DNA of 64,000 nucleotides from the NCBI GenBank assembly GCA_016183235.1, contig JACPFA010000033.1, positions 62,001-126,000 on the forward strand, in the 5' to 3' direction. The notes beneath the pieces were generated by a model. That model saw only the letters and a program-made list of their open reading frames with translations, did no database searches and was not told the origin of the DNA. Shown in pieces: positions 63,906 through 64,000 of the stretch. The position numbers and the translations under genes were made by a program. This DNA is from Deltaproteobacteria bacterium. Its GTDB lineage: Bacteria > UBA10199 > DSSB01 > JACPFA01. Position 1 is the first letter of the stretch. Each line of letters opens with the position of its first letter.

Positions 63906-64000
63906 CTGAGAAGAAAAGAAATGAGCGAATCGGCGTGAAGGATCTCCACAGGTCTTTTTAATGCCTGATAGGATATTGCCGCCTTCCATTTAACATCAAA
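63902..64000 (-). CDS. Partial reading frame at the right edge
   Basis: The minus strand is open from the right edge to a TAA at 63904-63902, ending FDVKWKAAISYQALKRP and VEILHADSLISFLLS. It meets the giant protein gene tail to tail. Thirty-two codons of plausible composition are too few to name a family. Confidence 0.35.
   Translation of the reverse strand, partial: FDVKWKAAISYQALKRPVEILHADSLISFLLS

Noticed and set aside
1-64000. tRNA or rRNA genes
   Set aside because: No stretch read as a cloverleaf or as conserved rRNA on either strand; a tRNA scan could still find one I missed.

Overview
The window looks like a chromosome segment of a Gram-negative bacterium of deltaproteobacterial type (Myxococcota, Bdellovibrionota or a related uncultured lineage; inferred from gene content only, no rRNA is present). 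The pointers are a very large multihaem c-type cytochrome lipoprotein next to an outer-membrane barrel, an RND/TolC pair, Tat secretion, LysM lytic transglycosylase, a Ser/Thr kinase fused to a sigma-54 activator, two secreted proteins with a Gly-Gly-Cys + membrane segment + Arg tail (a MYXO-CTERM-like sorting signal), and a B12-dependent ribonucleotide reductase carrying an intein. Most of it is housekeeping DNA, compactly arranged in short operons.

Layout. 1-6600: barrel and multihaem cytochrome (-), TolB-like lipoprotein (+), methyltransferase (-). 6700-10500: tatA/tatC (+), cysN-cysD sulfate activation (-), hpf (-). 10580-22100: lipoprotein (-), kinase/ATPase/TPR/GAF/sigma-54 regulator (+), MltD-like transglycosylase (-), and a degenerate, apparently inactive class II ribonucleotide reductase paralogue with an ATP-cone-like N-terminus (+). 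22180-23710: two C-terminally sorted secreted proteins. 23700-28000: biotin operon bioB-bioF-bioA-bioD (-). 28050-34570: gmhB-like (-), tsaD-rsmA (+), deoxynucleoside kinase-panB-panC-amidohydrolase-like pseudoenzyme (+). 34570-40230: OB-like secreted protein, HU, RND pump and TolC partner (-). 40500-41950: ECF sigma and its anti-sigma. 42150-45120: a small AT-rich accessory patch with a split membrane-protein gene, a PanA-like HTH antitoxin with a RelE-like toxin, and an NMP-kinase-like/dCMP-deaminase fusion. 45200-49000: secreted YHYH-like protein, zinc-ribbon coiled-coil protein, RNase HI, RNase P RNA. 49190-53520: NrdR-type operator and intein-containing nrdJ. 53550-64000: DUF559 nuclease bracketed by G-rich palindromes, beta-helix protein, self-regulated nucleotidyltransferase, and a 2479-residue protein combining an HExxH motif with a UbiB/ABC1-like kinase domain.

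The most striking feature is not a gene. Nine palindromes of 120-275 nt sit hard against stop codons, inside RNase P RNA, or against its 3' end. They fall into five core families (called P-A to P-E here); four families have exactly two copies in the window. Within a family the inner core is shared, but the outer arms (12-42 bp, nearly perfect complements) are largely or wholly different in sequence between the copies. Smaller repeats of the TGTCATTGCGAG type sit nested at the dyad centre of larger ones. One P-B copy occupies the P3 position of the RNase P RNA and a P-A copy abuts its 3' end and is followed by a T run. Smaller REP-like elements also lie inside bioD in frame and between bioA and bioF, so palindromic elements have shaped gene ends, an essential RNA and a coding sequence in this genome.
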